A stretch of 64,000 bases of DNA, from NCBI GenBank assembly GCA_017893485.1, contig CM030368.1:173010004-173074003 (forward strand). The letters run 5' to 3'. This document shows, piece after piece, positions 40,811-53,226 of this stretch. The number at the start of each line of letters is the position of its first letter. Position 1 is the first letter of the stretch. The notes beneath the pieces are model-generated. The model searched no databases and was not told the origin of the DNA. It was given only the letters and a program-made list of their open reading frames with translations. The position numbers were made by a program, and so were the translations under genes. This stretch comes from Hemerocallis citrina. Its lineage: Eukaryota > Streptophyta > Magnoliopsida > Asparagales > Asphodelaceae.

Positions 40811-43800
40811 TGTCACGCCCCACTTCCCAAAATATGGAATATGAGTACGCAACGTAGGCCGAACGAATGATGTAAACACCATAAGCTGTACCAGATTAAC
40901 TCAGCAATATGAACAATAAACACAGCTACACAAGAAAGATACAATCACATGAATCAAAGATAAACTTCAATAACAATGAAATAATCCAAAATAATATCCA
41001 ACATAATATCCAATATCTAGGAAATATAAATAAACGATGGGACAAAAGCCCAAAACAAAGTATAATGTCATAACAAAGTTCAGAAGAAATAAATCTAGCA
41101 ATAAAGTAAATTAAGCAGCGCAATCTTTAGTTCCATCTTCTAGAATCGTTGCTCACCAATTCCTACTGGTAGAAATCCTTCGGTACCTGTAAATTCTCGA
41201 TCTAAAAAGAAAGAAAATAATGTCCTTAGAGAAAGTCAAGGAATACAAGTAGAGAAAACAGGGAGTACCAGGAACATAGTATATCAAAGAAAAGGGACGG
41301 GATCAAAGTCAATAACAAAGTCAAGATTGACAATAATATCAAAGGTCTATATTTAATCATGCATGTAATTAGTAATGTCAATTTAATTCTATATTACTGA
41401 CGATGTACACGATCAAGCATGGAATGTCAAATGCAGGTTATTAATCATCTTATTAATCTATCTAGTGCACGTACTACTGCGTCCCATATGTTCCATACCA
41501 CAGGTTCGGTGCAAGCACACAGTGAACACTTTAGACTGATGGCGAATTCACGGGTCGTGTACTCGGTAACAAGATGACAAGATATCATGATAGCGTGATA
41601 ACACAATGACAAGCATTTCTCCACCTTCCATGTAATAAATCATGCAAGCAAGAAGGCCTTTACCAAGTACAGTTTTCGATCGTTCACTACCAAGTCAACC
41701 CATAATACCCCATCTTGTTAATAGTTTATTTTCATCATATGTGAGCATGCAAGAAGGTTTCAAGGTTGTATTATGCTAGGTCTGACTAATTCTACTCATT
41801 ATAAACAAAGCAAGAATCAAACATATTAAATTAACACAAATCATACGATCTGGACATCATGACGTTGCTGTACGAAAACACAGATTACCGCTACTGTAGA
41901 AAATTAAATCTAGATCCGTAAGAAATTATAGAAACTAGACTCTCTTCTGGTTCCAGCGAATATATACACGATATATAAAAACTACAGAAACTAGGTTCAA
42001 ATTCCGATTCTTTCCAGATTTTACGCTCACTGCAGGTTATAGATTGTGTTCACCTATATGTTTTAGGTCAGAAAACTCATCAATTAAATCTACCAAAATT
42101 CACAGTTGTTCCTACACATGTATAGTCTCAGCCAAATTAATTTCCTATTTTTATTTTACTGTTATCATGTTCTATAAATTTATAAATCAGAAAGATATAC
42201 ATGAATTTGGGAATTTGGAAATTCAGACACAGCTGTACTAAAAATAAGATATCTCACAGATTATAACTCGAAATTCAATTCCATCAAAAGTTCTGGAAAA
42301 TAGACTTATGGGGCTATAATTCATATTCACAAAGTTATTTCAAATTACAACAGTAACATGATCAAATATCTGATACAAAAAGACACAACAAGCAAGCCAG
42401 GAAATAATTCGATATGAATAGGCAACAAGTTTATCATACAATCATATAGTTCATGTTAATTAATAATCAAAGTGCTATTAGATATTTAACATGCTGATTT
42501 CTAGATATAAGATGCAATTTTACAGTCATGGTAATCCATTCATCATATCAAATTCAATCTAACATATTCAATCTATCAAATAATTCTATAACATGGATCA
42601 AGTTACTTTTCATGTAATCGTGCATATGCAATGCGCAAAGGGGGCTACGTTTTAGATCAAAGATGTAGGCACGATGTTCAAAATATAATGGGTTAGCTCG
42701 TGTAAACCTTCAACATGCTTAACGGAATTCAAATAGCAGTATGATAAAATGATTGGGATCTATTTGCGGAGATCAAAGAATCTTGAACAAAACAATAAAC
42801 TAGCTCAAGAAAAGACTTGTTTGTTAGATGATAAATTCGAATATATAGAATAACGAGATGAGAATCCCGGACGACGAACCACGAACACGAAGCACGGAAC
42901 ACGTGCAAACAGACGCAGCAATCAGCGAATCCTTCTTCACCCGAACAGCAAACACCAACACCGGATCTCAAACACCAAACAACAAGAATCCTTTCTTCCT
43001 TCACAAACAGCAACACAGAGAAGGGAAGGAGAGCAGCGGAGGGGAATAGTGGCTGCGGGTGGCGACTGGCGACACCCACGGTAAGGGCAGCTGACGGCAG
43101 GGGGCACTCGCGGTTGAGGAGCGACGAGGGACGACGGTGGCTCGATGATCTGTTTCTCGCCAAAACAGAGGAGGAACGAGGATTAGGAGCTCGACGATGA
43201 TGACGACGATGAGGCGTCACTACTGGTTGTGAGGTGAAGGTTACAGACGAGGGCGAGGGGATGTGGCAATGGAGGTCGTCGAGGTGATGGGTTCGAGCGG
43301 GAGGCGTCGATGAGAAGCGGGGATTTCGGTGGTTGGGTGAAAGGGTGAAGACGATGGGATGGCAAAGGGAAGGTGGATGTTGGGGTCGACAAGGAGTGGT
43401 GGTGGTCGAGGTGGTGGTTGGAGGACAGGAAGGCGACGAGAGACGGACGGTGAGCGGGTTGGGCTTGAACAGAGGAATGGGGAGAGGGAGAGAGGGTGAG
43501 CGGCGGGTTTAGGAGAGAAAGAGATAAATATTATTAAATTAGGGTTTAAAAGGTATTTAAATAGGAGATTAGGATGTGGGGTTTTGGGTTGCGGGTTAAT
43601 GGGTTTAGGGTATGGGTTTTAGCTCCAAAAAGAGAAGAATAAAACAATCAAGGAGATAGACATATAGCGAATCAATTTAAACTCAAAACACAAAGAAAAA
43701 AAATTGTAGTGAGCCAAAAGAGTACAGAATGATCAGAAGAGAATAAAAGAGCCCAAAGAAAAGTAAGATTTATTATTCAAAGAAAATTTGGATACAATAA

Positions 43801-43858
43801 TTGGGGAATAGGGAACAAAATACAATAAAAATTCCAAAACATAAAAATAGGGGTTACA
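40811..43858 (-). repeat. 3' LTR of the chromovirus
   Basis: Paired with 48702-51792. Open frames at 42729-43220 and 42858-43049 fall in the GC-rich leader, are present in different versions in the other LTR, and are not genes. A TATA-like CCTATTTAAATACC (minus) lies near 43552-43565. Confidence 0.9.
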
Positions 43859-43872
43859 ATCCTACCCACCTT
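43859..43872 (-). other. Polypurine tract of the chromovirus
   Basis: Minus strand AAGGTGGGTAGGAT directly precedes the LTR start TGTAACCCC, as in the two related elements. Confidence 0.75.
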
Positions 43873-43942
43873 ACAAGAAGAATTTCGTCCTCGAAATTCA
43901 TACAAGTGGTGCATAGGGCGAACCCCGAAACAAAACAAAACA

Positions 43943-45595
43943 CTACCCAAACAAATGAGGGATCTTCTCCCGAATTTCCTCCTCCAACTCCCAAGTCGAC
44001 TCACCTAGCGAGTGAGGATTCCAAGAAACTCGAACTAACTTCATGACTCTATTCTTCAACACCTTCTCTCGGCAGTCTAAGATAGAGACCGGCTGAATTT
44101 CACAGGACAAATCCGACCTCACAGACAAATTTGAGTAGTCAATCACATGATTGTCATCCCTGATGTACTTTATGAGCTAAGAAACATGGAATACATCATG
44201 GACACCTGCTAAAGCTGACAGTAGAGCAAGCCTATAGGCCACCATGCCCACACGCACCACAATATCGAATGGACCAATGAACCGGGGACTCAACTTGCCC
44301 CCACCTCAAAATCGGATAACACCTTTCCAAGGCGATACCTTGAGGAACACATGGTCGCCTGCCTTAAACACTAGAGGTCTACGACGACAGTCAGCCCATC
44401 TTTTCTGCCAATCCCGAGCAGCCTGCAAGTGCTTTCGGATCTGAGCCACGACATCAACTGTCTTCGTGATCAGTTCAGGACCTGAAAGCTTCCTCTTGCC
44501 GATATCATCTCAACAGACCAAAGATCTACACTTGCGCCCATACAAAGCCTCAAATGGTGCAGCCTTGAGACTCGCCCGATAACTGTTATTATATGAGAAC
44601 TCGGCTAAGTGCAGATGATCTTCCTACGAATCTCCAAACTGGAGAACGCAGGATCTCAACATGTCTTCTAGGGTCTGAATCGTCCTTTCTGACCGCCCAT
44701 CCGTCTAAGGATGGAACTTTGTACTGTAGCTCAACTTAGTACCCAAGCTCTTCTATAGACTCTCTCAGAACTGAGGCATGAATCTTGTATCTCTATCCGA
44801 TACGATGCTGACAGGAACTCCATGCAGACGAACAACCTCCTCAACATACTTCTCAGCCAAACTCTCTGTGGACTGACCCACACAAAAAGGAATGAAGTGA
44901 GCACACTTCGTCAGCCGATCCACTATCACCCAGATTGCATTATGACTCTTGGGACTCCTTGGCAAAGCTGTCACAAAATCCATAGTGATATTCTCCATTT
45001 CCACTCTGGGATTGGAAGAGCTTGCAAGAGTCTTGTGGTCCTCTGATGCTCTGCCTTTACCTGCTGACAGATCAGGCACTGATAAACATATCCAGCCACA
45101 GCTCTCTTCATACCATGCCACCAGAAATATTGCTTCAAGTCCCTGTACATCTTAGTACCACATGGATGAATAGAGTACGGGGACCGATGAGCTTCCTCAA
45201 GTAGCTTCTTCCTGACTTCTGTCCTAGGTACACACAACCTAGAGCCAAAACGAAGCGACCTATCCACATGAATGACCAAATCGGTCCTCAAATCGGCTTC
45301 CACTTCACTACGAAACTTCTGCAACTGCTGGTCTCCCACTTGGGCTTCCTTAATCTGCTCTACCAAGGAAGACTGCAACAGCAACATTTTGAACTGTTGA
45401 GCTGATCCAGGAAGTAACACATCCAACTCCAGTCTTCTCATATCCTCCATTATTTTCTTCTGCTTAGTGAGGAACATAGGGTCTCCTACTCAAAGCATCA
45501 GGCACCATGTTCACTCTGCCCGGGTGATACTGCAAATTGATGTCAAAGTCTGTCATTAATTCCAACCATCTTCTTTGCCTCATGTTCAATTCCTT
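43943..45595 (-). pseudogene. Chromovirus integrase with chromodomain (broken)
   Basis: Minus strand, in order: EELNMRQRRWLEL-like RNase H tail, the HHCC zinc region (YSIHPCGTKMYRDLKQYFWW, CLICQQVKAEHQ; about 45190-45040), the integrase core MDFVTALPRSPK and SIVSDRDTRF (first two Asp), GRSERTIQTLEDML near 44650-44700 (Glu), GPFDIVVRVGMVAYRLAL-like segment, and the chromodomain (VSILDCREKV through STWELEEEI, about 44100-43970) before the stop at 43943. Several shifts and stops (for example near 44515 and 44705) interrupt it. Confidence 0.85.
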
Positions 45596-46570
45596 CTACG
45601 TGAACACATACTTGAGGCTCTTGTGATCTATGAATATCTCCAATCTATCCCTAAGCATATAATGACACCATAACTTTAAGACAAAAATTACGGCCGCAAG
45701 CTCCAGATCATGCGTGGGATAGTTCTTCTCATGAGGTCTCAACTGCCTCGATGCATAAGCGACAACCCTGCCCCACTGCATCAGCACTGCTCCCAGACCT
45801 CCACTCGATGAATCACAATGGATCACAAAACCACCCGAACTGTCGGGTATAGTCAGCACAGGTGCTGACATCAACCGACGCTTCAACCCTACAAAAGCTT
45901 CATCACAATCAAATTTCAGCTCCTTCTTCGTCAAACTGGTCAGAGGCCCAGCAATCTTCAAGAAACCTTGAACGAACTTATGATAATACCCGGCCAAACT
46001 AAGAAAGCTTCGCACCTTAGATGCAGACTTCGGAATCGGCCAGTCCTTGACTGCAGAAATCTTTGTCGGATCCACAGAAACACAAACACCCAAAATAATG
46101 TGACCCACAACCCGATCCAGCCAGAACTCACACTTATTGTGCTTCCCATACAACTAGTTCTCCCTCAAGGTCTGCAGAACAACCTTCAAATGCTCAGCAT
46201 GATCTTCCCTGTTCCGAGAATACACCAATATGTTGTCAATGAAGATCACGACAAAATGATCCAAGAATGGCGAGAACACCCAATTCATTAGACTCATGAA
46301 CACAGCCGGTGCATTAGTAACTCCGAAAGACATAACCAAGAACTCGTAATGCCTGTACCTCGTTCGGAAAGCCATTTTCGGAACATCTTCTGACTTCACT
46401 TTAACTTGATGATACCCGGAACGAAGATCCAACTTCGAGAACATCGAAGCACCTCCCAGTTGGTCGAACAGGTCATTAATCCTCGGCAATGGGTACCGAT
46501 TCTTCACAGTGGCATTATTCAACTCTTGAACTTGCACCTTCAGTTCCGCCAATTCAACCAGTGCCATACG
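45596..46570 (-). pseudogene. Chromovirus reverse transcriptase-RNase H with N-terminal deletion
   Basis: Minus strand [16 protein letters not shown] is followed directly by [14 protein letters not shown]. The roughly 36 residues found at this place in the element at 2936 (LDLGFIRPS to DYRE) are missing, joined at similar GAGTTG/GAACTG words. The palm motif reads [13 protein letters not shown]: the second catalytic Asp is Asn. RNase H retains [17 protein letters not shown] and [13 protein letters not shown] stop after VFT (45596) ends the frame. Confidence 0.88.
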
Positions 46571-47147
46571 ATACGGATTCTTGGAAATAGGTGCCTTACC
46601 TGCTGAATATCAATGTTAAACTCCACATCTCGGTCTGGCAGTAAACCATGCAAATCCTTTGGAAAGACATCAAGGAAATCCCGTACAACTAATGGTGCAA
46701 CAACCCTATCAGATCCCAATAACACAAGTGAAACAGCCTTAGGGTCCATAGAGTTCTTGACATGCCCTGACGGTGTCTCACCAGTATGGAACACAAACTC
46801 TGGTTGAACAGAAAGCCTAAAAGTCACTTCAGTGTAACAATTTGTCTTCCTCGTCTCAATCACGGCACAAGAAGCAACCAACCAGTCCATGCCTGGAATG
46901 ATATCGAAACCGGAATTGGAAATCACTATCAAATCAACCAAGAAATCCACACCACTAATCAGCAACGGGTTTTGCTTGCATACCCTAGAATAGACAGTGA
47001 CACCTCCACCTGTGGTGATGTCCCAAGCCGTGGGCATAGCATTGCTTGCCAAACTATGATGATCAACAAAGCGGGAGAAGATAAAAGAGTGGGTAGCACC
47101 AGAGTCAAACAAAACATGAGCTGGAAGGGCGAAGACTAAAATGACAC
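46571..47147 (-). pseudogene. Chromovirus protease
   Basis: An aspartic protease for polyprotein cleavage. After the apparent 3' splice site the minus strand reads VILVFALPAHVLFDSGATHSFI (active site DSGA), then GFDIIPGMDWL and HTGETPSGH. The frame ends in a shift at [10 protein letters not shown], where two bases are missing before [13 protein letters not shown] in the neighbouring frame. The visible catalytic Asp-Ser-Gly is intact. Confidence 0.85.
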
Positions 47148-47276
47148 CTAGAAGATGATCAAAGAAAAAGATAAGATGCTAGCAGGATATACGCACGAAT
47201 AATTTTACAAAAGGAGAAAATAACATGCAGAAAACTTAAATAAGGAAAAATGAATAATACAACTACATTGATATAC
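47148..47276 (-). other. Putative intron 2 in gag/protease
   Basis: 129 bp, minus-strand GTATATCAATG...TCATCTTCTAG, A+T-rich and containing stops. Removing it joins EVAVGVVAG to VILVFALPAHVLF in the frame expected for Tekay proteins. Confidence 0.6.
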
Positions 47277-47924
47277 CTGCAACCACTCCGACAGCTACCT
47301 CTGCTTTCTCAGCTGTCAGGTTATAAGCCTAACCACGACTCCCAGTCTGACCTCCTCTAGGGCTGCACGCCTTTGATCAAAGGCTTTCCGCTGTGGTGGA
47401 AGAGGCGGTCTACCCTGACCACGAGTCGGCGCTCCTAGCTGAGCAGCACCAACAACCATTGCAGGAGTCTTGTTCCTCGGACAGCCACGAACCATGTGGT
47501 CACTGCTCCCATATACTAGACACAGTCGATTGGCCATCCTGCAATCTCGCTGTGAATGCCCAGCCTTATGGCAATAGCCACAAGTCTCAACAGTCCTCAA
47601 AACAACAGGTGTGTACAGCTGTACTCTCGTAGGAGGGGGAAGAACTGGCCTCCGAATAGGCTCTCCGGTAGGCCAAACTGCAATAGGGTGCAAAACAGTC
47701 CGCTGAAGAACACCTGACCTGCTAAGGGTCTACTCCTGGATCCGCGCAGCATCCAGAATGTCGGCATAGGCACGAAGCCGAAGAGCAACCAAGCGGTTCT
47801 TGAGGGGAAAACTCAAGCCCAACTGGAATCTGTGAGCCCTATCCTCGTCAGTGGCTACCAGGGCGGGAGAGAAGCGACTGAGCCGAGTAAATTCTGCAGC
47901 GTACTCTTCCACGGAACGGTTTCC
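47277..47924 (-). pseudogene. Chromovirus gag C-terminus with zinc knuckles
   Basis: Minus strand begins GNRSVEEYAAEFTRLSRFSP, then a helical gag segment FQLGLSFPLKNRLVALRLRAY and, after shifts, two CCHC-type knuckles: CGYCHKAGHSQRDC (about 47585-47545) and CLVYGSSDHMVRGC, whose second Cys has become Tyr. It ends GRAYNLTAEKAEVAVGVVAG at the intron-2 donor. Several frameshifts are present (for example at about 47730 and 47330). Confidence 0.8.
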
Positions 47925-48007
47925 CTGGTTAAGACAATGCTCAAATTAATATTTTCACAGGTGAAGTAGACAACAACAATGACGTTTAAGAATACTATCT
48001 AGCGGAC
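47925..48007 (-). other. Putative intron 1 in gag
   Basis: 83 bp, minus-strand GTCCGCTAGATAG...GTCTTAACCAG. Removal joins FVSLTQ to GNRSVEEY, the uninterrupted wording usual in chromovirus gag. The length is not a multiple of three, so the frame is kept only if it is removed. Confidence 0.65.
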
Positions 48008-48495
48008 CTGGGTTAGGGAAACGAATTGTCGTTCCATCTCTGCCTTGGTAACATTGGAAAAGAACTTCGTCATGAAGCTCTCTGAGAAAGTAGCCCACTC
48101 GATGGGTCTCACCATCCTTTCAGTTTCAGCCCGCCACCAAATGTGAGCTAAATCCACCAATTGGATGCTTACCACATCCACACGATTAACATCAGCAACG
48201 CGGGCAACGATCAATAGTTGCTCCATCCAGATAAGCCATTGCTCGGCTTCCAGTGGCGACTCAGTGCCCGAAAACTTGTCCACGTGCAACCTCATGAAGT
48301 CTTCTACTATGCCGGGCCTTGGTGGTAGTGGCATAGGTGCAGGTCCAGCTGCAGCTCCATTGGCCGCCAAAGTGGCCCTCATCAATTCATTGTGCTCCTG
48401 CTAAAGGGTCATCATCTGCTGAATCGTCTGAAGGAAGTAGCATTTTCAGGCTGCTCATCCCTCAGGCGGGAAGAAGAAGAAGCTCCACGAGCCAT
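48008..48495 (-). pseudogene. Chromovirus gag N-terminus
   Basis: ATG at 48495 opens MARGASSSSRLRDEQPEN; one shift and a stop lie near 48400-48430. The main frame from 48385 reads FMRLHVDKFSGTESPLEAEQ, IWWRAETERMV, IEWATFSESFMTKFF and AEMERQFVSLTQ, the Retrotrans_gag pattern (W and F spacing). It forms virus-like particles. Confidence 0.85.
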
Positions 48496-48674
48496 AGCCT
48501 GAAATACAATCAAATATGGTCAGTACCCAGATTATATGTTGGTTATTATATATATTCATGTGATCAATCTGGTGTGCACATTATCGAGTAAACCTGGCTA
48601 AAGCCAAACTTGACTAATATATCAACCAAAGCCAACCTCTATAAAGTTTATCATGTTTGACTGATATATTATCT

Positions 48675-48692
48675 AACCTGGATCTGATACAA
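48675..48692 (-). other. Primer-binding site of the chromovirus (degenerate)
   Basis: The minus strand reads TTGTATCAGATCCAGGTT, 9 nt inside the 5' LTR. It differs from the tRNA-iMet complement TGGTATCAGAGCCAGGTT at two positions. Confidence 0.75.
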
Positions 48693-48701
48693 CTGAAAAC
48701 C

Positions 48702-51700
48702 TGTCATGCCCTGCTTCCCAAAATATGGAATACGTGTACACAATATAGGCTCAACGAATGATGTAAACACCATCCATAAGCTGTACCAAACTAACTCAGC
48801 AATATGAACAATAAACACAGTCACACAAGAAAGAAATAATCGCATGAATCAAAGATAAATTTCAATAATAATGAAATAATCCAAAATAATATCCAACATA
48901 ATATCCATTTTCTGGGAAATATAAATAAACGACGGGACAAAAGCCCAAAACAATGTATAATGTCATAACAATGTTAAGAAGAAATAAATCTAATAATAAA
49001 GTAAATTAAATAGTGCAATCTTTAGTTCCATCTTCTAGAATCATTGCTCCCCAATTCCTGCTGGTAGAGATCCTTCGGTACCTGTAAATTCTTGATCTAA
49101 AAAGAAAGAAAATAATGTTCTTAGAGCAAGTTATGGACAACAAGTAGAGAAAACAGGGAGTAACAAGAACATTGTATATCAAAGAAAAGGGACGGGATTA
49201 AAGTCAATAACAAAGTCAAGATTGGCAATAATATCAAAGGTCTATATTTAATTATGCATGTAATTAGTAATGTCAATTTAATTCTTTATTGCTGACGATG
49301 TACAGGATCAAGCATGGAATGTCAAATGCAGGTTATTAATCATCTTATTAATCTATCTAGTGCACGTACTACTGCGTCCCATATGTTCCATACCACAGGT
49401 TCGGTGCAAGCACACAGTGAACGCTTTAGACTGATGGCGAATTCACGGATCGTGTACTCGGTAACAAGATGACAAGATATCATGATAGCGTGATCACACA
49501 ATGACAAGCATTTCTCCACCTTCCATGTAATAAATCATGCAAACAAGAAGGCCTTTACCGAGTACAGTTTCTGATAGTTCACTATCAAGTCAACCAATAA
49601 TACCCCGACTTGTTAATAGTTTATTTTCATCCTATGTGAGCATGCAAGAAGGTGTCAAGGTTGTATTATACTATGTGTGACTAATTCTACTTGTTATAGA
49701 AAAAATAAGAAGCAAACATATTAAATTAACACAAATCATACGATATGGAAATCATGACGTTGTTGTACAAATACACAGATTACCGCTACTACAGAAAAGC
49801 AAATCTGGATCTGTCAGAAATTCTAGAAACTAGACTCTCTGCCGGTGCCAGCGAATATATACACGACATATAAAAACTACAGAAACTAGGTTGAAATTCC
49901 TATTCTTTCCAGATTTTACCTTCAAGTAGCAGGTTATAGATTGTGTTCACCTATATGTCTTAGGTCAGAAAACTCATTAATTAAATCTATCAAAATTTAG
50001 GGTTGTTCCTACACATGTCTAGTCTCATCCAAATTAATTTCATATTTTTATTTTACTTTCATCATGTTCTAGTTATTTATAAATCAGAAAGATACACATG
50101 GATTTGGGAATCTGGAAATTCAGACTCAGCTGTACTAAAAATAAGATATTTCACAGATTATAACTCGGAATTCAATTCCGTCAAAAGTTCTGGAAAGTAG
50201 ACTCATGGGGCTATAATTCATATTCACAAAGTTATTTCAAATAACAACAATAACAGGGTAAAAAATATGATACAAAAAGACACAACCAGCAGGCCAGGAA
50301 ATAATTCGATATGAATAGGCAACAACTTTATCATACAACTATATAGTTCATGTTAATTAATAATCAAAGTGCTATTAGATATTTGACATGCAGATTTCTA
50401 GATTTAAGATGCAATTTTATAGTCATGGTAATCCATTCATCATATCAAATTCAATCTAACATATTCAATCCATCAAACAATTCTATAACATGGATCAAGT
50501 TATTTTTCATGTAATCGTGCATATGCAATATGCAAGGGGGACTAGGTTTTAGATCAAAGCTGTAGGCACGATATTAACAATATATTGGGTTAGCTCGTGT
50601 AAACCCTCAATATACTTACGGAATTCAAATAGCAGTATGATAAAAATGATTGGGATCTACTTGCGGAGATCAAAGAATCTTGAACAAAAAAATAAACTAG
50701 TTCAAGAAGAGACTTGCCTGTTAGATGATAACTTTGAATATATAGAATAACGGGATGAGAATCCCCGGCTACGAACCACGAACACAAAGTACGGAACACG
50801 TGTAATCTACGTGCAAACACACGCAGCAATCAGCGGATCCTTCTTCACCCGAACATCAAACACCAACACCGGATCTCAAACACCAAACCGCAAAAATCTC
50901 TTCCTCCACAAACAGCAACGCATATAAGGAAAGGGGAGCAGCAGCGGGGAATGGTGGCTGCAGGCAGCGACTGGTGACACCCACGGCGAGGGCGGCTGAC
51001 GGTAGGGGGCGCTCGCAGTCGAGGAGCGACGCAGTGACGAGGGACGGCGGGGGTTCGATGCTCCGTTTCTCGCCGAAACAGAGGAGGAACGAGGATTCAG
51101 AGCTTGACGACGACGACGATGAGGGGTTACCGGTGGTTGCGGGGTGAAGATTGTAGACGAGGGCGAGGGGATGCTGCAATGGAGGTCGTCGGGGTGATGG
51201 GTTCGAGCGGGAGGCGTCAATGAGAAACGGGGACTTCGGTGGTTGGTTGAGAGGGTGAAGACGACAGGATGACGAAGGGAAGGTGGATGCTGGGGTCGAC
51301 GAGGAGTGGTGATGGTCGAGGTGGTGGTTGGACGACAGGAAGGCGACGAGAGGCGGACGGGGAGCGGGTTGGGCTTGAACAGAGGAACGGGGAGAGGGAG
51401 AGCGGGTGATGGGCAGGTTTAGGAGAGAGAGAGATAAAGATTATTAAATTAGGGTTTAAAGGGTATTTAAATAGGAGATTGGGATGTGGGGTTTTAGGTT
51501 GCGGGTTAATGGGTTTATGATATGGGTTTGGGCTCCAAAAAGAGAAGAATAAATAGAAATCAATGAAATAGACATATAGCGGATCAATTTAAACTCAAAA
51601 CACAAAGGACCAAAACTTGTATTGAGCCAAAAATAGCATAATTCATGCCAAAAGAGTACAGAATGATCAAAAGAGAGTAAAAGAGTCCAAAGAAAAGTAA

Positions 51701-51792
51701 GATTTATTATTCAAAGAAAATTCGGATGCAATAATTGGGGAAAAGGAAACAAAATACAATGAAAAATCCAAACCATAAAAATAGGGGTTACA
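48702..51792 (-). repeat. 5' LTR of the chromovirus
   Basis: Paired with 40811-43858, with scattered substitutions and small indels along its length. The open frames at 50590-51220 belong to its GC-rich leader. Confidence 0.9.
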
Positions 51793-52140
51793 TTTATTTC
51801 TGCAAATTGAGAAGTGTACCGGAGATTTAGCCGTCGATTTCATGCTTTCTTATCGAAAATGATGTTGATATATGCGACAATGTTTCAGAGGATGAATTTA
51901 ATTAATAAAAATCCCTAGGAGATGGTTAAAATTGCACTCTTCGCCTTCTTCACTTCATTGGTTTAAATCTTGATTCACCCTACAAATGCCTTTGTGTACT
52001 TCTAATGAGCAATTTGTTTCATCACTACTGTGTATATTAATTCGCCTAATTGGCAATTTCAATGAAAAGCAAATCACTTCTGATTATGATGTTGATGATT
52101 CCTTGAAGTTAGTGGTCTCCACTGTACGAGAGTGGGCTTA
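51793..52140. other. 3' flank of gene copy B, continued
   Basis: Aligns by eye with 1030-1320 downstream of copy A (GAGATG.TTAAAATTGC, CTTCACTTCATT, TTTAAATCTTGATTC and TTCCTTGA...CTCCACTGTA). This is the segment displaced by the 11-kb insertion. Confidence 0.6.
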
Positions 52141-53016
52141 GAAGCTCATCCCTCTTCTTTCTTTAAAACTTTATATTTCACTTATGAAAATATATATTTC
52201 CGATAATAAAAAAATTATATATAAAATTTAAAGGGTAATTGGCTCACATGTATCGCATAATTAAACAAGTCTCTAAGCTCAAGAAACCCTCACTCAAGAA
52301 AAATATAATAAGTAAAAGCTCATTTTCTTCACAACTGCCGAGCTTACGATATTAATGTGAGCTCGATCTAAAGGGAGTTCAATTACACTGGGAGTGCAAG
52401 ACCTGTCGCATATAATTTAGAAAGCTCTAAGACCAAATTTGTTTGAACTGGGACACGAGTCCAAGGAGTCCTTTTAATTAAGAGGTTCTACATCTCCTTT
52501 TTTTGGGTAAAGTTGCAACGCGAATATACAAAACAAGAATAACTTGCACTGTGTGTGGTTTGTGTTATGTGCTAGAATTATTCAGGCGACATGCAATGCC
52601 ATCATTTTCATCACTGCACACCAAAATATTTTAATGAATTGCTTTCTCAATTCAGAGTAGGGAGGGGAGAATGACCATGGGCCATGGCTCTACCTTTTCT
52701 TTCACTATTATATCTAAAGAGTTGAGGTGTACTGTAGGCGTGCTGTTGTATGAACGTGGGATGTGAGACCTTTCACGTATTTTACACGCTGCTCATTTCT
52801 ATTTGCCATGCTAATTTAAGCAATAAGGAAAATTGATGAAAGTTCTTATGCGAAAATAAATGAATTTCTTAACTAATATTGTATCAAAAACATGCAGTAC
52901 ACGGACTCATTGATTCAATGATGACAAATTTACAGAGTTTAATCTAACCATACTCTGAGTCAAAGAACATTTACAGTTAAAGCATTATTAGGAACAAAAA
53001 AGAATATAGTTATTGA
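52141..53016. other. Intergenic A+T-rich sequence
   Basis: No gene supported. There are A/T runs near 52190-52235, and short open frames show no motif. Confidence 0.55.
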
Positions 53017-53226
53017 TCAACCAACCATTCTAGCAGATTCTTGAATGCGATATAGTTGTTTAATATCAATGTCATGGAATTCAGCCCAAACATCCAACAT
53101 TTGTTTACGAGAACTACATGCACATTCAGAGTATAGAATCTTAGAAGCATGCAGATGGTAATTTTCTTTGCAACTAATGGACAATAGATGCTGCATTTTG
53201 GCATACCTGCCAGTCATACTCCTCAT
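53017..53226 (-). CDS. Possible last exon of a host gene (unrecognised)
   Basis: The minus strand is open for 69 codons to a TGA. It contains KENYHLHASKILYSEC, KQMLDVWAEFHDIDIKQLYR and ends ESARMVG. The mixed, balanced composition differs from the surrounding A+T-rich DNA and looks coding. It stops 16 bp short of copia-3, so upstream exons would lie beyond 60162. I cannot name it, and it may be only a remnant. Confidence 0.3.
   Translation of the reverse strand: MRSMTGRYAKMQHLLSISCKENYHLHASKILYSECACSSRKQMLDVWAEFHDIDIKQLYRIQESARMVG

Larger units (their letters stand above)
40811..51792 (-). mobile_element. Tekay/Del-like chromovirus in the flank of gene copy B
   Basis: About 11 kb with LTRs of 3,048 bp (40811-43858) and 3,091 bp (48702-51792), bounded by TGTAACCCC...GCATGACA/GCGTGACA on the minus strand. 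Flanks TATAT (40806-40810) and TTTAT (51793-51797) give a TSD with one mismatch. Minus-strand order: PBS, gag, two zinc knuckles, protease, RT, RNase H, integrase, chromodomain. Two GT-AG introns seem to lie in gag/protease. RT has a deletion and FIDN instead of FIDD, so it is dead. Confidence 0.92.

Noticed and set aside
42729..43220. 163-codon minus-strand open frame
   Set aside because: Located inside an LTR; the partner LTR (50590-51220) breaks the same frame differently.
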